Source: Variovorax sp. J22G73 (GTDB taxonomy: Bacteria; Pseudomonadota; Gammaproteobacteria; Burkholderiales; Burkholderiaceae_C). From it: a DNA stretch of 64,000 nt. The position numbers and the translations under genes were made by a program. Positions 16,495 to 26,539 of the stretch are shown in pieces. Numbering within the stretch: position 1 is the first letter of the stretch; each line of letters starts with the position of its first letter. The stretch covers positions 310,001-374,000 of the forward strand of contig NZ_JASZYK010000003.1 of NCBI RefSeq assembly GCF_030317035.1, written 5' to 3'. The notes beneath the pieces were generated by a model. That model saw nothing but the letters and a program-made list of their open reading frames with translations. It had not been told where the DNA came from and did no database searches.

Positions 16495-19329
16495 TCAGGC
16501 GCCGACGGAGCGCAGCGATTCGGAAGTCAGCGTGAAGTAGCGTGTGCCGATGGCGTCGGACACATGGTAGGCCGCGGCCTCGCAGTGGGCCAGCAGCTCG
16601 AGCAGCGCCGGGTAGTTGGCGTCGGGCCCGGCGGCGCACAGGTGCTCCAGCGTCCAGCCGGCCGGGTCGGGCAGCTCGTAGGACAGCGCGGTGAGCTTGC
16701 CCGGCGCGCTGCCGGCCAGCCGCGCGATGCGCCCGCGCAGCGTTTGCGTGACCCAGGCGAGCGAGCGCGGGTTTTCGGCGTCGAGCACCAGCAGGTCGAC
16801 CATGGTGGCGACGTCGCGGCGCTGCTGGTAGCGCGCATGGAAGGTGATGGTGCTGTCGAACAGCGCCACCATCGCCTCGAAGCCGCTCACCTCGTGCACG
16901 GCGCCGTTCTCGAAGCCGGCCTCCAGCGCGTTCGACAGGAAGCCCAGCCGCTCGATGTGGCGCCCGATGGACAGCAGCCGCCAGGCGTCGTCGCGCGTCA
17001 TGCGGTCGGTTTGCGCGCCGGTCATGGCGGCCAGCGCGGTGCTGGCGGACTCCAGCGCGCGCAAGGCCGCGCTGGTGGCGAAGCTGCCTTCGCCGGCCTG
17101 CTCCGCGGCGCGCCGCAGGAACTCGGTTTCGGCGCGCACGATCTGGTTCCAGTTGTCCTGCGACAGGCGCTCGCGCACCGCGGCCGCGGCCTGCCGGATG
17201 CAGCGCAGGCTGTAGCCCACGCTGCCGCCGCGCTCCACGTCGCCGAGCTCGGCCACCAGGGCGCGCTCGAACACGCGGCGCGACTGCGGCGCGCTGGGCG
17301 CCTCGGCCGGCACCAGCGCGTTGCGCAGCGCCATGCGGTGCAGCCATTCGAGCAGCGGGCGGGACGACTGGTCTTCGCCGCCCAGCAGGTTGAGCGTGAG
17401 GCGCGCCAGGCGCACTGCGTTCTCGGCGCGCTCGGTGTAGCGGCCGAGCCAGAACATGTTTTCCGCCGCGCGGCTGGTGACGGGCGCGCGGTGCCGCGCG
17501 AGCGAGGCCGGCGTGGCGTGCGGCTGCAGCAGCGTGGTGCGGTCGACTTCGCCGTGCGTCTGCACCCACACGTCGGCGCTGCTGCCGCCGCGCTGCATGG
17601 AAGCGATTTGCGCGTCGGGCCCCGCGAGCCGGGCCAGGCCGCCGGGCAGCACCCGCCACGACTGCGCGCCGTCGCTCACCGCGAACACGCGCAGCAACAC
17701 AGCGCGCGGCGCGATGTGGCCCGGGCCCATGTCGTTGGCCCAGGTGGGCATCTGCGACAGCGGCAGGTAGCCCTGCACGGTGTGCACGTCGCCTTCGCGC
17801 ACGATGCGGCCGGCCCACTCGTCGAGCTCGCGCCGGCCCAGCTGGCTGCCGAGCACGGCGTCGAAGCTGGCGCGGCCCTCGAAGCCGGGGTAGGTGGGCT
17901 TGATGGCGCAGTCGCCGAGCTGCGGCAGCACCGATTCGAGCGCGGCACGCTCGCCGCACCACCAGGTGGGCAGCGCGGGCAGCTTGAGCTTCTCGCCGAT
18001 CAGCCGGCGCGCCAGGCCGGGCAAGAAGCCCAGCAGCGCGGGCGATTCGAGAAAGGCCGAGCCCGGCATGTTGGCCACCAGCACGTTGCCGGCGCGAATG
18101 GCCTGCAGCAGGCCGGGCACGCCGAGCGTGGAGTCGGGGCGCAGCTCCAGCGGGTCGAGGTACTGGTCGTCCAGCCGCTTGATCAGGCCGTGCACCGGGC
18201 GCAGGCCCTGCAGGGTCTTCAGGTACAGCCGCTGGTCGCGCACGGTGAGGTCGTTGCCCTCGACCAGCGTGATGCCCAGGTAGCGCGCGAGGTACGCGTG
18301 CTCGAAGTAGGTCTCGTTGTACGGGCCGGGCGTGAGCAGCGCGATGTGCGGCGGCACGCCCGCCGGGCACATGCGCTGCAGCCCTTCCATCATCGCGCTG
18401 TAGGTGGCGGCCAGGCGCTGCACGTGCAGTGCCTCGAAGGCCTGCGGAAACTGGCGCGTGATGGCCAGGCGGTTCTCCAGCAGGTAGCCCAGGCCCGAGG
18501 GCGCCTGCGTGCGCTGCGACACCACCCACCAGTTGCCGTCGGGGCCGCGCGCCAGGTCGAAGGCGGCAATGTGCAGCCAGGTGTCGCCCGGCGGCTTCAC
18601 GCCGTGCAGCGCACGCAGGTAGCCGGGGTGGCCGCGCACCAGCGCCGGCGGAATGAGGCCTTCGGCCAGCAGCTGCTGCGGGCCGTACACGTCGGCCATC
18701 ACGCGGTCGAGCACGCGCACGCGCTGCAGCACGCCGGCTTCGATCTGGCTCCAGCTCTCGGGCGAGACGATCAGCGGGAACAGGTCGAGCGACCACGGGC
18801 GCTGCGGGCCGTTGGCGTCGGCGTACACGTTGTACGTGACGCCGTTGTCGCGAATCTGGCGCTCCAGGCTCACGGCGCGCCGCGGCAGGTCGTTGAAGCC
18901 GCCCGGGCCGAGCTGCTCGAAGAAGGCGTTCCAGGCGGGCGTGAGCGGCGGGTGTTCGCCGGACGGGCCCTGCTGCTGGGATTGCGATTGAGAAGAGGAC
19001 TGCGAAGAAGATTGGGACTGCGACTGCGTCGACGGCCCGGACTGCGCCGAAGAAGACTGGCTTTGCGACTGCGAGGGAGACTGCGAGGGCGCCGGGGGCA
19101 GCGGCGGGGCCGGCATGGCCGGTCGCTCCGCGGTGGCGTCGTACAGCAAGGGGGCGGCGGGCGCGGGCGCCGCGGTGCCGGCGGCCGTTCGCACAGGCAC
19201 GGCCGCCGTGGCCTGGCCGCGCAGTTCGTCGAAATGGCCGGGCAGCGCGGCCGGGGCGAGCGCCGACGCCAGGGCCGCTGGAAAGTCCAGTGCCTGGGCG
19301 TCGAACAGGGATTCGTTCAGGGGTTCCAC
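16495..19329 (-). CDS. Fused circularly permuted ATP-grasp / alpha-E protein
   Basis: This 944-residue protein fuses two partners that are separate genes at 32506-34973. After about 80 Ala/Pro-rich residues comes a Gln/Ser tract (82-120, almost only S and Q). A circularly permuted ATP-grasp (COG2308-like) covers about 130-600, with LERQIRDNGVTYNVYAD, LLTPGPYNETYFEHAYLAR and VVEGND-like segments. An alpha-E domain (COG2307-like) begins near 615 with WLGRYTERAENAVRLARL. This pair is predicted from genome comparisons to form amide bonds using ATP; the substrate is unknown. It sits 62 bp after the transglutaminase/DUF2126 gene. Confidence 0.9.
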   Translation of the reverse strand: MEPLNESLFDAQALDFPAALASALAPAALPGHFDELRGQATAAVPVRTAAGTAAPAPAAPLLYDATAERPAMPAPPLPPAPSQSPSQSQSQSSSAQSGPSTQSQSQSSSQSSSQSQSQQQGPSGEHPPLTPAWNAFFEQLGPGGFNDLPRRAVSLERQIRDNGVTYNVYADANGPQRPWSLDLFPLIVSPESWSQIEAGVLQRVRVLDRVMADVYGPQQLLAEGLIPPALVRGHPGYLRALHGVKPPGDTWLHIAAFDLARGPDGNWWVVSQRTQAPSGLGYLLENRLAITRQFPQAFEALHVQRLAATYSAMMEGLQRMCPAGVPPHIALLTPGPYNETYFEHAYLARYLGITLVEGNDLTVRDQRLYLKTLQGLRPVHGLIKRLDDQYLDPLELRPDSTLGVPGLLQAIRAGNVLVANMPGSAFLESPALLGFLPGLARRLIGEKLKLPALPTWWCGERAALESVLPQLGDCAIKPTYPGFEGRASFDAVLGSQLGRRELDEWAGRIVREGDVHTVQGYLPLSQMPTWANDMGPGHIAPRAVLLRVFAVSDGAQSWRVLPGGLARLAGPDAQIASMQRGGSSADVWVQTHGEVDRTTLLQPHATPASLARHRAPVTSRAAENMFWLGRYTERAENAVRLARLTLNLLGGEDQSSRPLLEWLHRMALRNALVPAEAPSAPQSRRVFERALVAELGDVERGGSVGYSLRCIRQAAAAVRERLSQDNWNQIVRAETEFLRRAAEQAGEGSFATSAALRALESASTALAAMTGAQTDRMTRDDAWRLLSIGRHIERLGFLSNALEAGFENGAVHEVSGFEAMVALFDSTITFHARYQQRRDVATMVDLLVLDAENPRSLAWVTQTLRGRIARLAGSAPGKLTALSYELPDPAGWTLEHLCAAGPDANYPALLELLAHCEAAAYHVSDAIGTRYFTLTSESLRSVGA

Positions 19330-19391
19330 AGGAGGGGGATTGTCACACCGCCGTCACGGGTGTCCGCGCGGGCAGTGTGCTGAATGTCCCC

Positions 19392-22300
19392 TTATCGCCG
19401 CAGATCCAGCGTGAACGGGAATTCGCGGCTGCCTGGGAGCTCGATGGTGGCGGGGGGCGTGCGCATCAGCCCCGGCGTGTGGCCGGTGCGCGTGAAGCGC
19501 GAATGGCGGCGGCTCTCGGCCTCGTAGGCGTTCACCGGGAAGGTGTCGTAGTTGCGGCCGCCCGCGTGTGCCACGAAGTACTGGCAGCCGCCCAGCGAGC
19601 GCTTCATCCAGGTGTCGACCAGGTCGAAGGTCAGCGGTGCGTGCGCCGGAATGCTCGGGTGCAGCGCCGAAGGCGGGTTCCAGGCCTTGTAGCGCACGCC
19701 GGCCACGAACTCGCCGGTGACGCCGGTCGGCTGCAGCGGCAGCACCTTGCCGTTGACGGTGATGACGTGGCGGCTTTCGTTCAGGCCGGTCACGCGCACC
19801 TCGATGCGCTCGAGCGACGAATCGACATAGCGCACCGTGCCGCCCGCCGAGCCCTCCTCGCCCATCACGTGCCAGGGCTCCAGCGCGTTGCGCAGCGACA
19901 GCTCCACGCCCATGGCCTGCATCTGGCCCACCAGCGGGAAGCGGAACTCGAAGTGCGGCGCGAACCAGTCGGCGTCGAAAGCGAAGCCGGCCTGGCGCAT
20001 TTCGCTGATGACGTCGTCGAAGTCCATCTTCACGAAGGTCGGCAGCAGGAAGCGGTCGTGCAGCTCGGTGCCCCAGCGCGTCACGGGCGCCTTGTAGGGC
20101 TCGTCCCAGAAGCGGGCCACCAGCGCGCGAATGAGCAGCTGCTGCGCGATGCTCATGCGCGCATGCGGCGGCATCTCGAAGGCGCGCAGCTCGAGCAGGC
20201 CGAGCCGGCCGGTGCTGGAGTCGGGCGAATACAGCTTGTCGATGCAGAACTCGCTGCGGTGCGTGTTGCCAGACACGTCGATCAGGATGTTGCGCAGCGT
20301 GCGGTCCACCAGCCACGCCGGCATGTTCTGGCCGTAGATCTCGCGGTTCTTCGCGATTTCCTTCAGCGCGATTTCGAGCTCGTAGACCTGGTCGTTGCGC
20401 GCTTCGTCCACGCGCGGGGCCTGGCTGGTCGGGCCGATGAACATGCCCGAGAACAGGTAGCTCAGCGACGGGTGGTTGTGCCAGTACAGCAGCAGGCTGG
20501 CCAGCAGCTCGGGCCGGCGCAGGAACGGGCTGTCCGCGGGCGTGGCGCCGCCCATCACGAAGTGGTTGCCGCCGCCGGTGCCGGTGTGGCGCCCGTCGGT
20601 CATGAACTTCTCGGCCGACAGGCGGGTCTCGAACGCGGCGTTGTAGAGAAACTCGGTGTGCGCGACCAGTTCCTTCCAGTTGTGGGCCGGGTGGATGTTG
20701 ACCTCGATCACGCCCGGGTCGGGCGTGACGGCCAGCATCTTCAGGCGCGGGTCGCGCGGCGGCGGGTAGCCTTCCATCACGATGCGTACGCCCAGGTCGC
20801 GCGCGGTGGCTTCCACGGCCGCGACCAGGTCGAGGTAGTCCTCCAGGCGCGCCAGCGGCGGCATGAAGACGTAGAGCACGCCCGATGCGCTGCCCTTTTT
20901 CTCGGCCGAGGGGCCGTTGGCGCGGCGCGGGTCGCGTACCTCCACGCACAGCGCGGTGCGGGTGACCCAGTGGGCCGATTCGCCGCGCAGCGGCTGGCGC
21001 GTGGCGGCCGTTGCGTTCGTGGCTGCGGTGTCGTCGGATGCCGCGGCGGCATCGCTTTCACCTTCGCCTTTGCTTGCCGCGCCCGGCGCCTGCATGCGCA
21101 GCGAAGCCGCCACCACCGGCGGCGTGCCGAAGGCGTAGGGCACGTCGCCCAGGTCGGCGCGCGTGCCGTTCGCGCTGGCCACGCCTGCCACATCCACGCC
21201 TGCCACATCCACGGCATACCGCGCGCGGTAGTCCGCCGCGCTCGGCAGCGTGCCGCGCGGCGCGGTCGGGTCGCGTTCGATCAGGTACGGGTAGTCGCCC
21301 TTGCTGGCCCAGGGCTGCGAATCGAGCGGCAGGCGGTAGCCCATGGGCGAGTCGCCCGGAATCAGGTAGAGCCGGTCGTCGCGCAGGAACCAGGGGCCGG
21401 TCTTCCAGGCCGGGCCGGCGAGCGCGGGGGCGTCGCCGTTCGCGTTGCCGGGCTCGATGGGCAGCATGTAGCCGATCACCGCGTCGAGCTTTTGCGTGAA
21501 CACGCGGCGCAGGCGCACGCGTTCGAGTTCGTCGTCGAGCTTCGAGTCGAAGGGGTCGACGTTCACCGGCAGGCGGCGTTCGCGCCAGAGGTAGTAGTAC
21601 GTGTCTTCGTAGCCGGGCTGGATGTAGCGCTCGGTCAGCCCGAGCTTGTGCGACAGCACGGTGGTGAAGCGGCGCGCGTCTTCGCTGGTGTAGTGCGTGG
21701 GAAAGCGCTCGTCGGCGAACAGCTCGGGGTCGTGCCACAGCGTCTGGCCGTCGGCGCGCCAGAAGATCGACAGTGCCCAGCGCGGCAGCTGCTCGCCCGG
21801 GTACCACTTGCCCTGGCCGAAATGCAGGAAGCCGCCGTTGCCGTATTCGGCGCGCAGCTTCTGCACGAGCTCGGTGGCGTAGCCGCGCTTGGTGGGGCCC
21901 AGGGCGTCGGTGTTCCACTCGGGCGCGTCGCGGTCGCTGGTGGCCACGTAGGTGGGCTCGCCGCCCATGGTGAGGCGCACGTCGCCGGCCTTCAGGCGCG
22001 CGTCGACCGCGTCGCCCAGCGCCAGCACTTCGGCCCATTGCTCTTCGGTGTAGGGCTTGGTGACGCGCGGCGATTCGTAGATGCGCGTCACCTTCATTTC
22101 GTGGCCGAACTCGACCTCCGACTCGTCCACGCCGCCCTCGATGGGCGCGGCGCTCGACGGCGTGGGCGTGCAGGCCAGCGGAATGTGGCCTTCGCCGGCC
22201 ATCAGGCCCGAGGTGGCGTCCAGGCCGATCCAGCCGGCGCCCGGCAGGAACACCTCGCACCAGGCGTGCAGGTCGGTGAAGTCGACCGTGGTGCCGCTCG

Positions 22301-22952
22301 GGCCGTCCAGCGACTTCACGTCGGGCGTGAGCTGGATCAGGTAGCCCGAGACGAAGCGCGCGGCCAGGCCCATGTGGCGCAGCAGCTGCACCAGCAGCCA
22401 GCCCGAGTCGCGGCAGGAGCCGCTGCCGTTGGTGAGCGTTTCTTCCGGCGTCTGCACGCCGGGCTCCATGCGGATGAGGTAGTTGACGTCCTGCTGCACC
22501 TGCTGGTTCAGGCCGACCAGGAAGTCGATGGTGCGCTGCTCCTTGCGGTCGACCTTGTCGAGGTAGGCCTCCAGCAGCGGCGTGACCGGGTCGGCCACGA
22601 GGTAGGGCGCGAGCTCTTCGGCCTGCGACGCCGTGTACTTGAACGGAAAGTTCTCGGCCTGGGGCTCCAGGAAGAAGTCGAAGGGGTTGTAGACCGCCAT
22701 CTCGACCACGAGGTCGACCGTGACCTTGAATTCGCGTGTCTTCTCGGGGAACACGAGCCGCGCCTGGTAGTTGGCGAACGGGTCCTGCATCCAGTTGACG
22801 AAGTGCTCGGCGGGCTCGACCCGCAGCGAGTAGGAGATGACGTTGCTGCGGCAGTGCGGCGCGGGACGCAAGCGCACGACCTGGGGGCCCAACTGCACCA
22901 GGCGGTCGTATTTGTAGTGGGTGACGTGGTGGAGAGCGGCGTGAATGGACAT
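19392..22952 (-). CDS. Transglutaminase plus DUF2126 protein
   Basis: This 1186-residue protein begins with a transglutaminase-like region: N-terminal beta domain, then Cys180 (GSGSCRDSGW), His229 (DLHAWCEVF) and Asp245 (WIGLDATSG), so the triad is complete. The remaining roughly 890 residues match DUF2126 (COG4196), with LTMGGEPTYVATSDRD, HTGTGGGNHFVMGG and EPWHVMGEEG as conserved blocks. An Ala/Asp-rich insert and a short VDVAG-VDVAG duplication (two 15-bp DNA copies near 21180-21210) interrupt it. It is the first gene of the leftward amidoligase operon and diverges from comEC. Confidence 0.92.
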   Translation of the reverse strand: MSIHAALHHVTHYKYDRLVQLGPQVVRLRPAPHCRSNVISYSLRVEPAEHFVNWMQDPFANYQARLVFPEKTREFKVTVDLVVEMAVYNPFDFFLEPQAENFPFKYTASQAEELAPYLVADPVTPLLEAYLDKVDRKEQRTIDFLVGLNQQVQQDVNYLIRMEPGVQTPEETLTNGSGSCRDSGWLLVQLLRHMGLAARFVSGYLIQLTPDVKSLDGPSGTTVDFTDLHAWCEVFLPGAGWIGLDATSGLMAGEGHIPLACTPTPSSAAPIEGGVDESEVEFGHEMKVTRIYESPRVTKPYTEEQWAEVLALGDAVDARLKAGDVRLTMGGEPTYVATSDRDAPEWNTDALGPTKRGYATELVQKLRAEYGNGGFLHFGQGKWYPGEQLPRWALSIFWRADGQTLWHDPELFADERFPTHYTSEDARRFTTVLSHKLGLTERYIQPGYEDTYYYLWRERRLPVNVDPFDSKLDDELERVRLRRVFTQKLDAVIGYMLPIEPGNANGDAPALAGPAWKTGPWFLRDDRLYLIPGDSPMGYRLPLDSQPWASKGDYPYLIERDPTAPRGTLPSAADYRARYAVDVAGVDVAGVASANGTRADLGDVPYAFGTPPVVAASLRMQAPGAASKGEGESDAAAASDDTAATNATAATRQPLRGESAHWVTRTALCVEVRDPRRANGPSAEKKGSASGVLYVFMPPLARLEDYLDLVAAVEATARDLGVRIVMEGYPPPRDPRLKMLAVTPDPGVIEVNIHPAHNWKELVAHTEFLYNAAFETRLSAEKFMTDGRHTGTGGGNHFVMGGATPADSPFLRRPELLASLLLYWHNHPSLSYLFSGMFIGPTSQAPRVDEARNDQVYELEIALKEIAKNREIYGQNMPAWLVDRTLRNILIDVSGNTHRSEFCIDKLYSPDSSTGRLGLLELRAFEMPPHARMSIAQQLLIRALVARFWDEPYKAPVTRWGTELHDRFLLPTFVKMDFDDVISEMRQAGFAFDADWFAPHFEFRFPLVGQMQAMGVELSLRNALEPWHVMGEEGSAGGTVRYVDSSLERIEVRVTGLNESRHVITVNGKVLPLQPTGVTGEFVAGVRYKAWNPPSALHPSIPAHAPLTFDLVDTWMKRSLGGCQYFVAHAGGRNYDTFPVNAYEAESRRHSRFTRTGHTPGLMRTPPATIELPGSREFPFTLDLRR

Positions 22953-23065
22953 GCGTTTTTGTGTGCAGTACTGACAGATTGCATCGAAAAGATGTCTCTG
23001 GTGAGACGCATACTAGCCCAGATGCCAAGCAATTAACGCGCCACTGAGCGTGACTTGGGGAGGGT

Positions 23066-25501
23066 TTGCATCATGGGGATGGGGGGCTTGGATTGACGCC
23101 GTTTCACTCGGCGCGCGGTGCCACGGGCGCCTTCGCCGCATTGAGCGGCTCGCTGCTGGGCGCGGCCTTGCAGCTGCGGCAACCAGTGCTGTGGCCGTGG
23201 TGGTTCTACGCCGTGTTGCTGCTGATGGCGGGTACCGCGGCGCTCGGTCTCGCGAGGTGGCGCATGCCGGTTCGCTGGCTCGTTGCCATCGCCTTCGCGT
23301 GCGGCGCGCTGGCCGGCGGCGGCCATGCAGGCTGGCGCGCCGTGGCCTATGCGCAAGGCGCGTTGCGTCCGGCGCTCGAAGGCCTGGACCTGCAGGTCAC
23401 CGGCGTGGTCGCCGAGATGCCCCAGCGCAGCGACGGTGGAACACGGTTTCGCCTCGACGTCGAATCCGCGCGCTGGCCCGGCCCCGGCCCCGGCTCCGGC
23501 CCTGCCGACATCGCACCCCCGCTCGTGCCCGATCGCATCGCCCTCGGCTGGTACTCCGAAGACCTCCAGGCCGTGCCGCATGCCGGCGAGCGCTGGCGCC
23601 TCACGGTGCGGCTGAAGGCGCCGCACGGCCATCGCAACCCGCACGGCTTCGACAGCGAACTGTGGATGTGGGAGCAGGGCCTGCATGCCCGCGGCTACGT
23701 GCGCACCGGCTCGCGCGACGAAGCGCCCGCCCTGCTGCAAACGACATGGCGCCACCCCGTCGAGCGCGCACGCGAGGCGGTGCGCGACGCCGTGTTCGCG
23801 CGCGTGGCGGACCGCGCCCAGGCGGGCGTGATCGCGGCGCTGGTCACCGGCGACCAGAGCGCGATCGACCGCGCGGGCTGGGAGGTGTTCCGCGCCACGG
23901 GGGTGGCCCACCTCGTCGCTATATCGGGGCTGCACATCACCATGTTTGCCTGGTTCGCCGCGCACATCGTCGGCTGGCTCTGGCGGCGCAGCACGCGCCT
24001 GATGCTGCGCATGCCGGCACAGCAGGCCGCCTTGCTCGGCGGCGTGCTGCTGGCCGCGCTGTACGCGCTTTTCAGCGGCTGGGGCGTGCCGTCGCAGCGC
24101 ACGGTGTGGATGCTCGCGACCGTGGCGCTGCTGCGCCTCGCGGGTCGGCGCTGGCCCTGGCCGCACGTGTGGCTGCTCACGGCCGCCGTGGTGGTGGCGG
24201 CCGACCCGTGGGCGTTGACGCAGGCGGGCTTCTGGCTGAGCTTCGTGGCGGTCGGCGTGCTGTTCGCGACAGACGCTGCCAGCCCCGGCGACCCGCGCAA
24301 GGGCGGCGCCGCGCGGCTGCTGCAGTTCTTTCGCGAGCAATGGGTCATCACGCTGGCGATCACGCCGCTGGTGCTGCTGCTGTTCCAGCAGGTATCGCTG
24401 GTCGGCCTGCTGGCCAACGCGGTGGCCATTCCATGGGTCACGCTGGTCGTCACGCCGCTGGCCATGCTCGGCGTGGCCGTGGCGCCGCTGTGGGACCTGA
24501 CGGCGCAGGCCGTGCGGTTGCTGGCGCTGCTGCTGCAGTGGCTGGCCGGCCTGCCGTGGGCCACGTTGTCGATGCCTGCGCCGCCGCTGTGGATGGCCGT
24601 TGTCGGCGTCGCCGGCGGCGCGCTGCTGGCCATGCGCCTGCCGTGGACGCTGCGTGCGCTCGGCGTGCCGCTGCTGCTGCCCGTGCTGCTGTGGCAGGCG
24701 CCGCGGCCCGCAGTGGGTGAGTTCGCGTTGCTGGCCGCCGACATCGGGCAAGGCAACGCGGTGCTGGTGCGCACCGCCACGCACAGCCTGCTGTACGACA
24801 CCGGCCCGCGCTACAGCCTGGAGAGCGACGCCGGCCACCGCGTGCTGGTGCCGCTGCTGCGCGCCCACGGCGAGCGCCTGGACACATTGGTGCTGAGCCA
24901 CCGCGACAGCGACCACACCGGCGGCGCGCCGGCCGTGCTCGCCATGCAGCCGCAGGCCGCGTTGCTGAGCTCCATCGAGGCCACGCACCCGCTGCAGGCG
25001 CTGCGCCCGGCGCGGCGTTGCGAAGCGGGCCAGCGCTGGACCTGGGACGGCGTGGCTTTCGAGGTGCTGCATCCCTTCGACATGGACTACCGCAGCTTCA
25101 CCCGGCCCAACGCCGTGTCGTGCGTGCTGCGCATCGGCAACGGCCGCGCGACGGTGCTGCTGGCCGGCGACATCGAACGCCTGCAGGAGGCCGCGCTGGT
25201 GGCGCGCATGCCTGAAGCGCTGCGCGCCGATGTGCTGCTGGTGCCCCACCACGGCAGCAAGACCTCGTCGAGCGACGCCTTTCTCGACGCCGTGCAGCCG
25301 CGCATCGCGCTGGTCCAGGCCGGCTACCGCAACCGCTTCGGCCACCCGGCGCCGGACGTGGCGGGGCGCTACGCGAGCCGCGGCGTGCGGCTGGTGGAGA
25401 ACGCGCGTTGCGGCGCGGCGCACTGGACCAGCGCTGCTCCCCGCGATGTCGTGTGCGAGCGCGAGAAAAACGCGCGCTACTGGCAGCACCGCGTGCCCTG
25501 A
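23066..25501 (+). CDS. comEC: ComEC/Rec2 DNA-uptake channel
   Basis: This roughly 811-residue inner-membrane protein has the three parts expected of ComEC: an N-terminal DUF4131 region, the Competence membrane domain (AISGLHITMFAWFAAHIVG, GVPSQRTVWML) and a C-terminal metallo-beta-lactamase-like domain with SHRDSDHTGG near residue 610 and VPHHGSKTSSS. It carries single-stranded DNA across the inner membrane during transformation. There is no in-frame ATG at the 5-prime end. A TTG at 23066 just after GGGGAGGG, or a TTG at 23093, is the likely start. No other competence genes are in the window. Confidence 0.92.
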   Translation: MHHGDGGLGLTPFHSARGATGAFAALSGSLLGAALQLRQPVLWPWWFYAVLLLMAGTAALGLARWRMPVRWLVAIAFACGALAGGGHAGWRAVAYAQGALRPALEGLDLQVTGVVAEMPQRSDGGTRFRLDVESARWPGPGPGSGPADIAPPLVPDRIALGWYSEDLQAVPHAGERWRLTVRLKAPHGHRNPHGFDSELWMWEQGLHARGYVRTGSRDEAPALLQTTWRHPVERAREAVRDAVFARVADRAQAGVIAALVTGDQSAIDRAGWEVFRATGVAHLVAISGLHITMFAWFAAHIVGWLWRRSTRLMLRMPAQQAALLGGVLLAALYALFSGWGVPSQRTVWMLATVALLRLAGRRWPWPHVWLLTAAVVVAADPWALTQAGFWLSFVAVGVLFATDAASPGDPRKGGAARLLQFFREQWVITLAITPLVLLLFQQVSLVGLLANAVAIPWVTLVVTPLAMLGVAVAPLWDLTAQAVRLLALLLQWLAGLPWATLSMPAPPLWMAVVGVAGGALLAMRLPWTLRALGVPLLLPVLLWQAPRPAVGEFALLAADIGQGNAVLVRTATHSLLYDTGPRYSLESDAGHRVLVPLLRAHGERLDTLVLSHRDSDHTGGAPAVLAMQPQAALLSSIEATHPLQALRPARRCEAGQRWTWDGVAFEVLHPFDMDYRSFTRPNAVSCVLRIGNGRATVLLAGDIERLQEAALVARMPEALRADVLLVPHHGSKTSSSDAFLDAVQPRIALVQAGYRNRFGHPAPDVAGRYASRGVRLVENARCGAAHWTSAAPRDVVCEREKNARYWQHRVP

Positions 25502-25670
25502 ACCTGCGGAGCAGCCACCCGCCCGCGGCCACCCAAACCCGCCCGGGTTTTCCCTCGAAAAGTTCCGCCCTCGGCAACTTCTTCGTGTTTTCTTGACCCG
25601 TGCCTGCGCCAGTTCTCCAATAGCGCAGCAATCACGGTTCCGAAGATTGAAACAACGAAGAGACACACCG

Positions 25671-26537
25671 ATGGCCGCCCGACCTCGTTCCGTTGCATCC
25701 GTGCTCACCCACAGCGCCGCCGAGCCGACCTCGTCGGTCGAGCGGGCCTGCCGCATCCTGCGGGCGCTGTCCGACCCCGGCGTCACGCGCCTGACCGACA
25801 TCTCGCTGGCCACCGGGCTGGACAAGACCACCGTGCTGCGCGTGGTCGAGGTGCTGATGCGCGACGGCTTCGTGGTGCGCAACCCGCAGACCAAGCACTA
25901 CAGCCTGGGCGCCGAGCTGCTGGTGCTCGGCGCGGCGGCGCTGGCGCGCTTCGACCCGCGCCCGCTGGTGCGCCCGAGCCTGCTGCGCCTGACGGGCAAC
26001 TTCGAAGACAGCGTGATCCTGTCGATACCGAGCGGCATCGAGTCGCTGTGCGTCGACGTGGAAGAGGGGCGCTTTCCCATTCGCGCCAACTACCTGTCGG
26101 TGGGCAGCCGCCGCCCGCTGGGCGTGGGCGCCGGCAGCCTGGCGCTGCTGGCCTGGATGCCCGACGCCGAACGGCAGGCCGCGCTGGCCGTCATCGGGCC
26201 GCAGCTGCAGCGCTACCCGCGCATCACGCCCGAGCTGCTGGAGGCCCGCGCGCTCGAAGCCCGCGAGCGCGGCTACGCGGTGCTGCTCGACGTGGTGGTG
26301 GAGCGCATGGGCGGTATCGCCGCACCCATCCTCGGTGCCGACGGCCGGCCGGTCGGGGCGCTGAGCATCGCGGCGCTGAACGACCGCATCACCACGCGCG
26401 AGGCCGAGCTGGCCAGGGCGCTGAAGCGCGAGTGCGCCACCTGCGAGGTGCTGTGGAGCGGCGCGGCGCATCAGAGCGCCGTGGCTTCGCGCGCCGGGGG
26501 AGCAGGGGCCGGGGCTCGGCGCGGCAGGGTTCACTGA
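25671..26537 (+). CDS. IclR-family transcriptional regulator
   Basis: This 288-residue protein has an N-terminal winged HTH (about 20-80; SSVERACRILRALSD, TDISLATGLDKTTVLRVVEVL) and the IclR effector domain (VGSRRPLGVGAGSLALLAW and ERGYAVLLDVVVERMGGIAAPI). It is the first gene of a rightward acyl-CoA operon; its stop lies two bases before the thiolase-like ATG. It probably regulates the operon it heads, with an aromatic or acyl compound as effector, judging from family habits. The extreme C-terminus is an Ala/Gly/Arg-rich tail outside the domain. Confidence 0.9.
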   Translation: MAARPRSVASVLTHSAAEPTSSVERACRILRALSDPGVTRLTDISLATGLDKTTVLRVVEVLMRDGFVVRNPQTKHYSLGAELLVLGAAALARFDPRPLVRPSLLRLTGNFEDSVILSIPSGIESLCVDVEEGRFPIRANYLSVGSRRPLGVGAGSLALLAWMPDAERQAALAVIGPQLQRYPRITPELLEARALEARERGYAVLLDVVVERMGGIAAPILGADGRPVGALSIAALNDRITTREAELARALKRECATCEVLWSGAAHQSAVASRAGGAGAGARRGRVH

Positions 26538-26539
26538 GC

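Noticed and set aside
19290..23036. A 1248-codon open frame on the plus strand opposite the transglutaminase/DUF2126 gene
   Set aside because: The minus strand encodes a clearly conserved protein here; the opposite frame is an Arg/His/Ala/Gly-rich shadow caused by high GC content, without any recognisable domain.
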